Assembly (NCBI RefSeq): GCF_013366375.1
Contig: NZ_JABWMJ010000004.1
Coordinates: 310,001 to 374,000 of the forward strand
Direction: 5' to 3'
Origin: Rhizobacter koreensis
Lineage (GTDB): Bacteria; Pseudomonadota; Gammaproteobacteria; Burkholderiales; Burkholderiaceae_C
Length of the DNA: 64,000 bases
The translations under genes were made by a program, and so were the position numbers. Positions 29,031 through 36,543 of this stretch are shown here, in pieces (position 1 is the stretch's first letter; the number at the start of each line of letters is the position of its first letter). The notes under the pieces are model-generated. The model ran no database searches. It saw only the letters and a program-made list of their open reading frames with translations, and had not been told where the DNA came from.

Positions 29031-29606
29031 ATGTCACTCCGCCTCCACATCGTCATCTGCAGCACGCGGCCGGGCCGCGTCGGGCCCGCCGTCGCACGCT
29101 GGTTCCACGACTACGCGATGCGGCACGGCCGCTTCGACGCGCGGCTCGTCGACGTCGCCGACTTCGCGCTGCCGGTCTACGACGAGCCGCTGCACCCGCG
29201 CCTGCAGCGCTACGAGCACGAGCACACGAAGGCGTGGAGCGCCAGCGTCGCCGCGGCCGATGCCTACGTGTTCGTCACCCCGGAATACAACTACGGCCCG
29301 CCGCCTTCGTTCGTCAACGCGCTGAACTACGTCTACAACGAGTGGAACTACAAGGCCTGCGGGTTCGTCAGCTACGGCGGCGTCTCCGGGGGCATGCGCG
29401 CGGTGCAGCTCGAGAAGCAGCTCGTCACGACGCTCAAGATGATGCCGATGGTCGAGGGCGTCGCGGTGCCGATGGTCGCCAAGAGCATCGACGCCGCGGG
29501 CACGTTCACCTCGAACGAGCTGATCGACGCGTCGGCCCAGGCGATGCTCGACGAACTGCATCGCTGGGCGGCGGGCCTGAAGGCGATGCGCGACGCGAAC
29601 GCCTGA
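29031..29606 (+). CDS. NADPH-dependent FMN reductase family protein
   Basis: 191 residues of flavodoxin-like fold. CSTRPGRVGPAVARWF forms the FMN-phosphate loop and TPEYNYGPPPSFVNALNYVY the isoalloxazine-binding loop of the NAD(P)H-dependent FMN/quinone/azo reductases. The start ATG 29031 is the obvious one, although no strong Shine-Dalgarno is seen. It follows the RlmN-like gene by 78 bases on the same strand and is convergent with fmdB. The substrate is unknown. Confidence 0.88.
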   Translation: MSLRLHIVICSTRPGRVGPAVARWFHDYAMRHGRFDARLVDVADFALPVYDEPLHPRLQRYEHEHTKAWSASVAAADAYVFVTPEYNYGPPPSFVNALNYVYNEWNYKACGFVSYGGVSGGMRAVQLEKQLVTTLKMMPMVEGVAVPMVAKSIDAAGTFTSNELIDASAQAMLDELHRWAAGLKAMRDANA

Positions 29607-29615
29607 GCGTCGGCC

Positions 29616-29960
29616 CTAGTGGCTGATCATCCAAGGCCGCTTCGACGGGAACGCCTTGTTGCCGCTCGCGCCGGTGACCGTCGCGCCGCGCCGGGCGTTG
29701 GTCGAGCAGCAGCCGCAGCCCGACGGGTGGCGGTAGCGCGCCGACTCGCCCGAGCGTCGCGGCTCGTGCCGGGCGCGCTCGTTCACCGCGAGCGCGCTGC
29801 GCAAGGGGCCGTCGAGCAAGGCCAGGCGCGGCGCGGCGGCGAGCACGCGCGGCGCGGCGTTGCCGCACGCCGGGCAAGGCGCCGGCTGGTCGCGCGCGGC
29901 GACGCTGCGCAGCGCGTCGAAGCCGCCGCAGTCGGGGCATGCGTAGTCGTAGGTGGGCAT
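29616..29960 (-). CDS. fmdB: FmdB-type zinc-ribbon protein
   Basis: 114 residues. The N-terminal FmdB/CxxC zinc ribbon (MPTYDYACPDCGGFDAL then CPACG) is followed by an arginine-rich, low-complexity tail with a second cysteine cluster, GCGCC, near residue 82. FmdB was first described as a regulator in the formamidase cluster of Methylophilus. It is 16 bases downstream of fmdA on the same strand and ends the urt-fmd operon. Whether it binds DNA or only zinc is not settled. Confidence 0.88.
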   Translation of the reverse strand: MPTYDYACPDCGGFDALRSVAARDQPAPCPACGNAAPRVLAAAPRLALLDGPLRSALAVNERARHEPRRSGESARYRHPSGCGCCSTNARRGATVTGASGNKAFPSKRPWMISH

Positions 29961-29976
29961 TCCCGGCTCTCCGCGG

Positions 29977-31209
29977 TCACGCGAGGTCGGGCGACAGCGG
30001 CATGTCGACGCTGCCGTCGATCGCCTTCACCGGACCGCTGGCGCCCGGATTGATGTCGAAGTCGAAGATCTGCGTCGGCAGCCACAGCGTCGCGCACGCG
30101 TTCGGAACGTCGACGACCCCGCTGATGTGGCCCTGCACCGGCGCGGTGCCGAGGATCGAATAGGCCTGCGCGCCCGAGTAGCCGAACTTCTTCAGGTACT
30201 CGATCGCGTTGAGGCAGGCCTGCCGATAGGCGATGTGCACGTCGAGGTAGTGCTGCTTGCCCGACTCGTCGACCGAGATGCCTTCGAAGATCAGGTAGTC
30301 GTTGTAGGTCGGCGTGATCGGGCTCGGCTTGAAGATCGGGTTCTTGATGCCGTACTTGGCCATCCCGCCCTTGATCAGCCCGACCTTCATGTGCACCCAG
30401 CCGGCCATCTCGATCGCGCCGCAGAAGGTGATCTCGCCGTCGCCCTGGCTGAAGTGGAGGTCGCCTACCGAGAGCCCCGCGCCGTCGACATAGACCGGGA
30501 AGAAGATCTTGGAGCCGCGCGACAGGTCCTTGATGTCGCAGTTGCCGCCGTGCTCGCGCGGCGGCACCGTGCGCGCAGCCTCGGCCGCGACGCGGGCCTT
30601 CGCGTCGCCCGTGAGCTTGCCCAGGTGAGCCGTCGCGGCGAAGGGCGGGTTCGCGAGGCCGGGCACGCGCGAGGGGTTGGTCTCGATCAGCGCCATCTCG
30701 CGCTCGTTCCACATGTCGAGCATCGGCTTGTCGGGCAGGCAGCCGATCAGCCCGGGGTGGATGAGGCCGGCGAACTGCACGCCCGGCACGTGGCGCGAGC
30801 TCGTGAAGAGGCCGTGGAAGTCCCAGATCGACTTCTGCGCCTGCGGGAAGTGGTCGGTCAGGAAGCCGCCTCCGTTCTGCTTGCTGAAGAAGCCGTTGAA
30901 GCCCCACAGGCTGTCGGGCTTGGCGCCGATGTCGAGGAGGTCGACAACGAGCAGGTCGCCCGGCTCGGCGCCCTTGACGCCGACCGGTCCCGAGAGATAG
31001 TGCACCGTCGACAGGTCGATGTCGCGCACGTCGTCGGCACTGTCGTCGTTCTTGATGAAGCCGCCGGTCCAGTCGAAGGTCTCGAGGACGAAGTCGTCGC
31101 CCGGATTCACCCAGCACGCCATCGGGATGTCGGGGTGCCAGCGGTTGTGGATGTTCTCGTTCTCGGTCGGCGACTGCGTCAGGTCGACCTTGATCAGCGT
31201 GTCGGGCAT
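29977..31209 (-). CDS. fmdA: Formamidase
   Basis: 410 residues, matching the acetamidase/formamidase family (Methylophilus FmdA). It begins with MPDTLIKVDLTQSP and shows RWHPDIP, NPGDDF, FSQGDGEITFCGAIEM and GHISGVVDVPNA. The enzyme hydrolyses formamide to formate and ammonia. ATG 31209 has AGGAG at the right distance upstream. It lies 38 bases after urtE on the same strand, so uptake and hydrolysis are encoded together. This arrangement recalls the fmd cluster, where the linked transporter takes up short-chain amides and urea. Confidence 0.95.
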   Translation of the reverse strand: MPDTLIKVDLTQSPTENENIHNRWHPDIPMACWVNPGDDFVLETFDWTGGFIKNDDSADDVRDIDLSTVHYLSGPVGVKGAEPGDLLVVDLLDIGAKPDSLWGFNGFFSKQNGGGFLTDHFPQAQKSIWDFHGLFTSSRHVPGVQFAGLIHPGLIGCLPDKPMLDMWNEREMALIETNPSRVPGLANPPFAATAHLGKLTGDAKARVAAEAARTVPPREHGGNCDIKDLSRGSKIFFPVYVDGAGLSVGDLHFSQGDGEITFCGAIEMAGWVHMKVGLIKGGMAKYGIKNPIFKPSPITPTYNDYLIFEGISVDESGKQHYLDVHIAYRQACLNAIEYLKKFGYSGAQAYSILGTAPVQGHISGVVDVPNACATLWLPTQIFDFDINPGASGPVKAIDGSVDMPLSPDLA

Positions 31210-31247
31210 GGGGTGGCTCCTGGTTGGCGGTGGGCTGGGCAAAATGG

Positions 31248-31937
31248 TCAGACCGACAGGTACTGCCGGATGTGGTCGGCGTCGGTGTCGGCGCGCGTGG
31301 TCTCGTGCACGAAGCGGCCGCCCTCGATGACGAACAGGCGGTCCGCGACGTCCATCGCGAAACTCAGCACCTGTTCCGAAACGACGATCGTGATCTCGCG
31401 CAGGCGTCGGATCTCGTTGAGCGCCTTCCCGATCTCCTTGATGATCGACGGCTGGATGCCTTCGGTGGGCTCGTCGAGGAGCAGCACCTTGGGCTCGGTG
31501 ACGAGCGCGCGCGCGATCGCGAGCTGCTGCTGCTGGCCGCCGGAGAGGTTGCCGCCCTTTCTCGACTTCATGTCCCACAGCACCGGGAAGAGGGCATAGA
31601 TCTCGTCGGGGATGCGCCGGCTCTTCGAGTTCTCGAGACCGGTCTGGATGTTCTCCTCGACCGTCAGCGTCGGAAAGATCATGCGGCCCTGCGGCACGTA
31701 CGCGATCCCCTTGGCGACGCGGCGGAAGCTCTCGTCCTTCGAGACGTCGTGCCCGGCGACCTCGATGCTGCCGGCGCGTGCCGGCAGGATGCCCATCAGG
31801 CTCTTGAACAGCGTGGTCTTGCCCATGCCGTTGCGGCCCATGATCGCGACGGTCTCGTTCCTGCTGCTCTCGAACGAGATGCCGTGCAGCGCCTGGCTCT
31901 GGCCGTAGGCGACGAAGAGGTCGGTGACTTTCAGCAT
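31248..31937 (-). CDS. urtE: Urea/amide ABC transporter ATP-binding protein UrtE
   Basis: 229 residues of the LivF/UrtE type. Walker A is GRNGMGKTT, the signature is LSGGQQQQLAIARAL and Walker B is VLLLDEPTEGIQPS. The run MLKVTDLFVAYGQSQAL and the segment TDADHIRQYLSV at the end fit UrtE. It acts with UrtD as the heterodimeric ATPase of the importer. It starts 13 bases after urtD. Confidence 0.93.
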   Translation of the reverse strand: MLKVTDLFVAYGQSQALHGISFESSRNETVAIMGRNGMGKTTLFKSLMGILPARAGSIEVAGHDVSKDESFRRVAKGIAYVPQGRMIFPTLTVEENIQTGLENSKSRRIPDEIYALFPVLWDMKSRKGGNLSGGQQQQLAIARALVTEPKVLLLDEPTEGIQPSIIKEIGKALNEIRRLREITIVVSEQVLSFAMDVADRLFVIEGGRFVHETTRADTDADHIRQYLSV

Positions 31938-31950
31938 GTCCGGCTCCGTC

Positions 31951-32694
31951 TCAATGACCCAGATACACGTCGATCACGCGTTCGTCGGCCTGCACCTGCT
32001 CCATCGGGCCTTCGGCGAGGATCCGGCCCTGATGCATCACGGTCACCTTGTGGGCAATGCGCTTGACGAAGTCCATGTCGTGCTCGATCACGATCACCGC
32101 GCGGTTGCGGCAGATCCGTGTCAGCAGCTCGGCGGTGAGCTCGCGCTCGCGCGCGCTCATCCCGGCGATCGGCTCGTCGAGCAGCAGCAGCTCAGGCTCC
32201 TGCATCAGCAGCATCCCGATCTCGAGCCACTGCTTCTGGCCGTGGCTCAGCAGCCCGGCCTCGGTGTCGAGCTTGCCTTCGAGGTGGATCTCTTCGGCCA
32301 CGACCTCGACGCGGGCGCGCACCTCGTTCGTGCAGGTGAAGGCGAGGGCGCCCAGCACCGAGCGTCCCTTGGGAAACGAGACCTCGAGGTTCTGGAACAC
32401 CGAGAGGTTCTCGTAGATCGACGGGGTCTGGAACTTGCGGCCGATGCCGAGCCGCACGCGCCTGAACTCGGCCATGCGGGTCAGCTCCTGGTTCCTGAAC
32501 TTGATGCTGCCCGCGGCGGCCTTGGTGCGGCCGCAGATTAGGTCGAGCAGCGTCGTCTTGCCGGCGCCGTTGGGGCCGATGATCACGCGCAGCTCGTTCT
32601 TGTCGACGTAGAGCGTCAGCGCGTCGATGGCCTTGAAGCCGTCGAACGAGACCGTCAGGTCCTCGACGGCGAGCGTGTAGTCGGTGTTGCTCAT
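31951..32694 (-). CDS. urtD: Urea/amide ABC transporter ATP-binding protein UrtD
   Basis: 247 residues of the LivG/UrtD type, with Walker A GPNGAGKTTLLDLICG, the altered signature LSHGQKQWLEIGMLL typical of UrtD, and Walker B LLLLDEPIAGMS. It pairs with UrtE. It is separated by 12 bases from urtC and belongs to the same operon. Confidence 0.94.
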   Translation of the reverse strand: MSNTDYTLAVEDLTVSFDGFKAIDALTLYVDKNELRVIIGPNGAGKTTLLDLICGRTKAAAGSIKFRNQELTRMAEFRRVRLGIGRKFQTPSIYENLSVFQNLEVSFPKGRSVLGALAFTCTNEVRARVEVVAEEIHLEGKLDTEAGLLSHGQKQWLEIGMLLMQEPELLLLDEPIAGMSARERELTAELLTRICRNRAVIVIEHDMDFVKRIAHKVTVMHQGRILAEGPMEQVQADERVIDVYLGH

Positions 32695-32706
32695 CGAAGC
32701 CTCCGT

Positions 32707-33936
32707 TCAGGCGCGCTGGCCGTGGATGCCGGCCGTCAGGTCGGGGGCGTCGGGCGGCACCGCCTCGCCGCGCGGGCCGCCGCGCGCGGTGTCGCCCTTG
32801 GGCAGCGTGGTCCGCGCGACGCCGGTCGGGGTCGCCGTGACCACCGGAGGGCGGGCGGCGCGGCGCCGCTTCCACCACGGCACGACGTGGCTCTCCCACA
32901 GCCCGGCCAGGCCCATCGGGAAGGCCATGGTCACGCCGATGAACAGCGCGGCGACGAGGAATAGCCAGAGGTCGGGGAAACTCTCCGAGAAGTAGGTCTT
33001 GCCGGCGTTGACGAGCAGGGTGCCGTAGACGGCGCCGACCAGGCTCATGCGCCCGCCGACGGCGGCGAAGATCACCATCTCGATCGACGGCACGATGCCG
33101 ACGAAGCTCGGCGACATGAAGCCGACCTGCAGCGCGAAGAGCGCGCCGCCGATGCCCGAGAGCGCCGCCGCCAGGCAGAACGTGAAGATGCGGAAGTCGG
33201 CGACGTCGTAGCCGGAGAAGCGGACCCGGTCCTCCTTGTCGCGCATCGCCAGCAGCAGGGTGCCCGCCTTGCCGGTCTGGATCCAGCGGCACAGCAGGAT
33301 GCTGCCGATCAGCAGCGCGACGCAGACGTAGTAGAGGACGTACTTGGCCGAGTCGGTGCGGGTGTCCCAGCCGAGCAGCGTCTTCAGGTCGGTCATGCCG
33401 TTGACGCCGCCGGTGTAGCCCTGCTGGCCGATGATCAGCACCGTGAGGATCAGCGCCACCGCCTGGGTGATGATCGCGAAGTAGACGCCGCCGACGCGCC
33501 GCTTGAACATCGCGAAGCTGATGATCCAGGCCAGCAGCGTCGGCACCGCGATCACCGCGATCAGCGTGAACGGCAGGCTCTTGAACGGCACCCAGAACGC
33601 CGGCAGCTCGGTGAGCTGGTTCCAGTCCATGAAGTCGGGGATGCCCGGCGTCGACTGGATCTTCGTCGTGACCGGGTCCGAGGCCTCGAGCTTCAGGAAC
33701 ATCGCCATCGCGTAGCCGCCGAGCCCGAAGAAGACGCCCTGGCCAAGGCTCAGCACGCCGCCGTAGCCCCAGACCATGACGAGGCCGATCGCGACGAAGG
33801 CGTAGCAGAGGTACTTGCCGACCAGGTTGAGCCGGAAGATGTCGAGCGCGAGCGGCAGCACGACGGCGAGCAGCAGCGTCAGCAGCACGACGCTGGCAAG
33901 CTGGTAGCGCCTGACGAAGGATTGCAGCGAGTTCAT
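32707..33936 (-). CDS. urtC: Urea/amide ABC transporter permease UrtC
   Basis: 409 residues from ATG 33936 (MNSLQSFVRR); the frame extends to 33960 without support. It has about ten membrane helices of the LivM type, with VWGYGGVLSLGQGVFFGLGGY and RDKEDRVRFSGYDV. The cytoplasmic tail of about 50 residues (RRRAARPPVVTATP onward) is longer and of lower complexity than the core. Together with UrtB it forms the membrane channel. Confidence 0.93.
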   Translation of the reverse strand: MNSLQSFVRRYQLASVVLLTLLLAVVLPLALDIFRLNLVGKYLCYAFVAIGLVMVWGYGGVLSLGQGVFFGLGGYAMAMFLKLEASDPVTTKIQSTPGIPDFMDWNQLTELPAFWVPFKSLPFTLIAVIAVPTLLAWIISFAMFKRRVGGVYFAIITQAVALILTVLIIGQQGYTGGVNGMTDLKTLLGWDTRTDSAKYVLYYVCVALLIGSILLCRWIQTGKAGTLLLAMRDKEDRVRFSGYDVADFRIFTFCLAAALSGIGGALFALQVGFMSPSFVGIVPSIEMVIFAAVGGRMSLVGAVYGTLLVNAGKTYFSESFPDLWLFLVAALFIGVTMAFPMGLAGLWESHVVPWWKRRRAARPPVVTATPTGVARTTLPKGDTARGGPRGEAVPPDAPDLTAGIHGQRA

Positions 33937-33967
33937 CGGGGAAGGCTCCGGAAGCGGCACCGCGCGT

Positions 33968-34882
33968 TCAGCGCCGCACCTTGCTGGCGAACAGGCCCTG
34001 CGGCCGCAACATCAGGATCAGCACAATCAGCGACAGCGTCAGCACCTTGGCCATCGAGCCTGTCATGAAGAACTCGGACACCGACTGCGTCTGGGCGATG
34101 CCGAACGCCGACACCACGGTGCCGAGCAGGCTCGCGGCGCCCCCGAACGTGACCACCAGGAACGAGTCGACGATGTAGAGCGAGCCCGAGGTCGGCCCGG
34201 TCGAGCCGATCGTCGTGAACGCGGCGCCGGCGACGCCGGCGATGCCGCAGCCGATGGCGAAGGTGATGCGATCGGTCTTCTTGGTGTCGATGCCGGTCGC
34301 GTTGGCCATCGTGCGGTTGCTGACGGTGGCGCGCACCCGCAGGCCCCAGCGGCTCTTGCCGAGCGCGAGCAGCACGCCCAGCGTGACGAAGGTCGTCAGC
34401 GCAAGCACGAAGAGGCCGTTAATCGGGATGTCGAGGCCGGGCGCCGGTGCCCACGAGCCGAGCAGCCAGTCGGGCAGCGTCGGGCTGACCTCCTTGGGGC
34501 CGATGAAGGTGCGGAACGTCTGCTGCAGCGCCAGGCTGATGCCCCATGTCGCGAGCAGCGTGTCGAGCGGACGCTTGTACAGGTGCCGGATCAGGCCCCA
34601 CTCGACCAGCCAGCCGGCAGCGAACGCGAAGCCGAACGCCAGCACGATGGCCAGCGGAAAGTAGTACGGCATCAGGTTCGGCGCGTACGTCTGCGTCAGC
34701 TGCGAGCCCAGATAGATGGTGTAGGCGCCGAGCGTCATGAACTCGCCGTGCGCCATGTTGATGACGCCCATCTGCCCGAAGATGATCGCGAGGCCGAGCC
34801 CCATCAGCAGCAGCACCGCGAACAGGCTGAGGCCCGCGAAGCCCTGCATCAGGCCGATGTTCAGCATTTCGGAAACGGTCAT
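33968..34882 (-). CDS. urtB: Urea/amide ABC transporter permease UrtB
   Basis: 304 residues from ATG 34882 (MTVSEMLNIGLMQGF). LivH-type permease with about eight helices, GQMGVINMAHGEFMTLGAY, LLATWGISLALQQ and TGIDTKKTDRITFAIGCGIAG. Homologues often carry a periplasmic N-terminal domain in cyanobacteria and some proteobacteria; it is absent here. It is the first permease after urtA, separated by about 160 bases that hold no gene. Confidence 0.93.
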   Translation of the reverse strand: MTVSEMLNIGLMQGFAGLSLFAVLLLMGLGLAIIFGQMGVINMAHGEFMTLGAYTIYLGSQLTQTYAPNLMPYYFPLAIVLAFGFAFAAGWLVEWGLIRHLYKRPLDTLLATWGISLALQQTFRTFIGPKEVSPTLPDWLLGSWAPAPGLDIPINGLFVLALTTFVTLGVLLALGKSRWGLRVRATVSNRTMANATGIDTKKTDRITFAIGCGIAGVAGAAFTTIGSTGPTSGSLYIVDSFLVVTFGGAASLLGTVVSAFGIAQTQSVSEFFMTGSMAKVLTLSLIVLILMLRPQGLFASKVRR

Positions 34883-35040
34883 CGCACCACCATCACTAGT
34901 TCGCACGCCACGATCGATCGGGGCCGGTGATGCCGCGCGAAGCGCCGGCACCTTCAAGCAAACACCGCGGATCCGGCTTTGCCGGTCCGCCGGTGTTGCC
35001 CCCGGGGGCGGCCGTCAGGCCGTAGGGGGGGTCCAATAAC
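34883..35040 (-). other. urtA-urtB intercistronic spacer
   Basis: A 158-base non-coding gap inside the urt operon, read on the minus strand between urtA and urtB. Binding-protein genes commonly have such spacers, where hairpins stabilise the highly expressed first cistron. Here the region has CCCCC / GGGGG runs (34999-35032) that could fold, but no clean stem with a T-run is seen. Confidence 0.4.
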
Positions 35041-36291
35041 TCACTGGTAGCCCTTGGGGAACGGGTCCGGCTTGATCAGCTGCGGCGACTCGGACACCAC
35101 CTTGAACGTGCCGTCGGGCATGCCCATCGCAATGCGCGACTTGCTCCACAGGTGGTGGTTGGCGTCGAGCTTCACGTAGCCCTCGGGCGCGGTGGTGAGC
35201 TCGATGTTGGGCGAGGCGGCGACCACCTTGTCGACGTCGAAGCTCTTCGCGCGCTCGACCGCGGCCTTCCACAGCCACGGACCGAGGTAGCCGGCCTGCG
35301 TCACGTCGCCGATCACCGACTTGGGCCCGTACTTGGTCTTGAAGGCACTGACGAACTTCTTGTTGTTCTCGTTGTCGAGGGTCTGAAAGTACTTCATCGA
35401 CGAGAAGAAGCCGGCGAAGTTCTCGCCGCCGATGCCGGTCATCTCGTCCTCGGTGACCGAGAGGGTCACCAGCACCTGCTTGTCGCCCGTGATGCCGGCC
35501 GCCTTCATCGCCTTGTAGAACGCGACGTTGGAGCCGCCGACCACCGCGGCGTAGATCACGTCGGGCTTTTGCACCTTGATCTTGTTCATCAGGGAGCCGA
35601 AGTTGGTGCTGCCGAGCGGGTAGTACTCCTCGCCGACGACCTTGCCCTTCTGGAAGTTCTCGATGTGCTTGCGCGCGATCTTCATCGAGGTGCGCGGCCA
35701 GATGTAGTCCGAGCCGATCAGGAAGAAGGTCTTGGCCTTCTTCTCGTTCTTGGCCCAGTCGAGGCTGTAGAGGATCTGCTGGGTCGCTTCCTGGCCGGTG
35801 TAGATGACGTTCTTCGACTGCTCGAGCCCTTCGTAGAAGGTCGGGTAGTAGAGCAGCCCGTTTTCCTTCTCGAACACCGGCAGCACCGCCTTGCGCGAGG
35901 CCGAGGTCCAGCAGCCGAACACCGCGGCGCAGCGGTCGTTGATCAGCAGCTTCTTCGACTTCTCGGCGAACGTCGGCCAGTCGGACGCGCCGTCCTCCTT
36001 GATGACCTTTATCTTGCGGCCGAGGATGCCGCCCATCGCGTTGATCTGGTCGATCGCGAGCTGCTCGGCCTGGATCGATCCGGTCTCGGAGATCGCCATC
36101 GTCCCGGTCGACGAATGCAGCTGGCCGACGGTCACTTCGGTGTCGGTCACGGCGAGCTTGGTCGTGTTCACGGCGGCGCTGGCCTGGGCGAAGCTGAGCC
36201 CGCCGGCTCCGAGCATCGGCAGGGCGGCGGCCCCCTGCAGCAGGCGGCGGCGGCCGGAATCGGGTGTGTTCGGGTCGTGGTCGCGGGACAT
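35041..36291 (-). CDS. urtA: Urea/short-chain amide substrate-binding protein UrtA
   Basis: 416 residues from ATG 36291, preceded by GGAGG. The N-terminus has a twin-arginine-like signal (GRRRLLQGAAALPMLG) ending near SFAQA, so export through Tat is likely. The mature domain matches UrtA/FmdD: VGQLHSSTGTMAISE, EDGASDWPTFAEKSKKLL, FGCWTSASRKAVLPVFE and NGLLYYPTFYEGLEQSKN. It captures the substrate in the periplasm. It is the first gene of urtABCDE-fmdAB. Given the adjacent formamidase and the absence of urease, amides may be the main ligand. Confidence 0.94.
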   Translation of the reverse strand: MSRDHDPNTPDSGRRRLLQGAAALPMLGAGGLSFAQASAAVNTTKLAVTDTEVTVGQLHSSTGTMAISETGSIQAEQLAIDQINAMGGILGRKIKVIKEDGASDWPTFAEKSKKLLINDRCAAVFGCWTSASRKAVLPVFEKENGLLYYPTFYEGLEQSKNVIYTGQEATQQILYSLDWAKNEKKAKTFFLIGSDYIWPRTSMKIARKHIENFQKGKVVGEEYYPLGSTNFGSLMNKIKVQKPDVIYAAVVGGSNVAFYKAMKAAGITGDKQVLVTLSVTEDEMTGIGGENFAGFFSSMKYFQTLDNENNKKFVSAFKTKYGPKSVIGDVTQAGYLGPWLWKAAVERAKSFDVDKVVAASPNIELTTAPEGYVKLDANHHLWSKSRIAMGMPDGTFKVVSESPQLIKPDPFPKGYQ

Positions 36292-36407
36292 GGATCGGTC
36301 CTCCGGTCGGATGGCTGTGTGGAATCGGCGGGTCCGGGCGGTGCCACTCGAGGGAGCGGGTGACCGTCGGATGGCGTCATGTTCCAAGCCGCGCCTCGAA
36401 CGGCGAA

Positions 36408-36423
36408 TACGTCAATTGACGTA
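36408..36423. promoter_or_regulatory. Putative operator TACGTC-N4-GACGTA between urtA and the kinase gene
   Basis: The core of an 18-base perfect palindrome (ATACGTCAATTGACGTAT, 36407-36424), about 117 bases upstream of urtA and 120 bases upstream of the kinase start. It has the same half-sites and spacer length as the dyad upstream of amiE. Reading towards urtA, a weak -10-like GGAACAT begins 22 bases after the dyad, the same distance as the -10-like element at amiE. This makes a shared activator site plausible. Confidence 0.7.
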
Positions 36424-36516
36424 TCGCGTGCACATCGCTGCGCAGGCACGCTCCCGATCCCGGTGCACGACACGGGCGGCGGTGGGGCACCCGGCCCCGG
36501 GACGGCACGGCGCAGC

Positions 36517-36532
36517 TGGAGCAGTTCTTGCT
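36517..36532 (+). promoter_or_regulatory. Sigma-54-like promoter element before the kinase gene
   Basis: TGGAGCAGTTCTTGCT has GG and GC separated by ten bases and the TTGCT -12 box. It matches the TGGCAC-N5-TTGCW consensus at the invariant positions but not in the -24 CAC. Transcription from it would begin almost at the predicted GTG start, which argues against it unless the true start is further in. Nitrogen genes often use sigma-54, so it is recorded with low confidence. Confidence 0.25.
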
Positions 36533-36543
36533 TTTTCGGCGCC

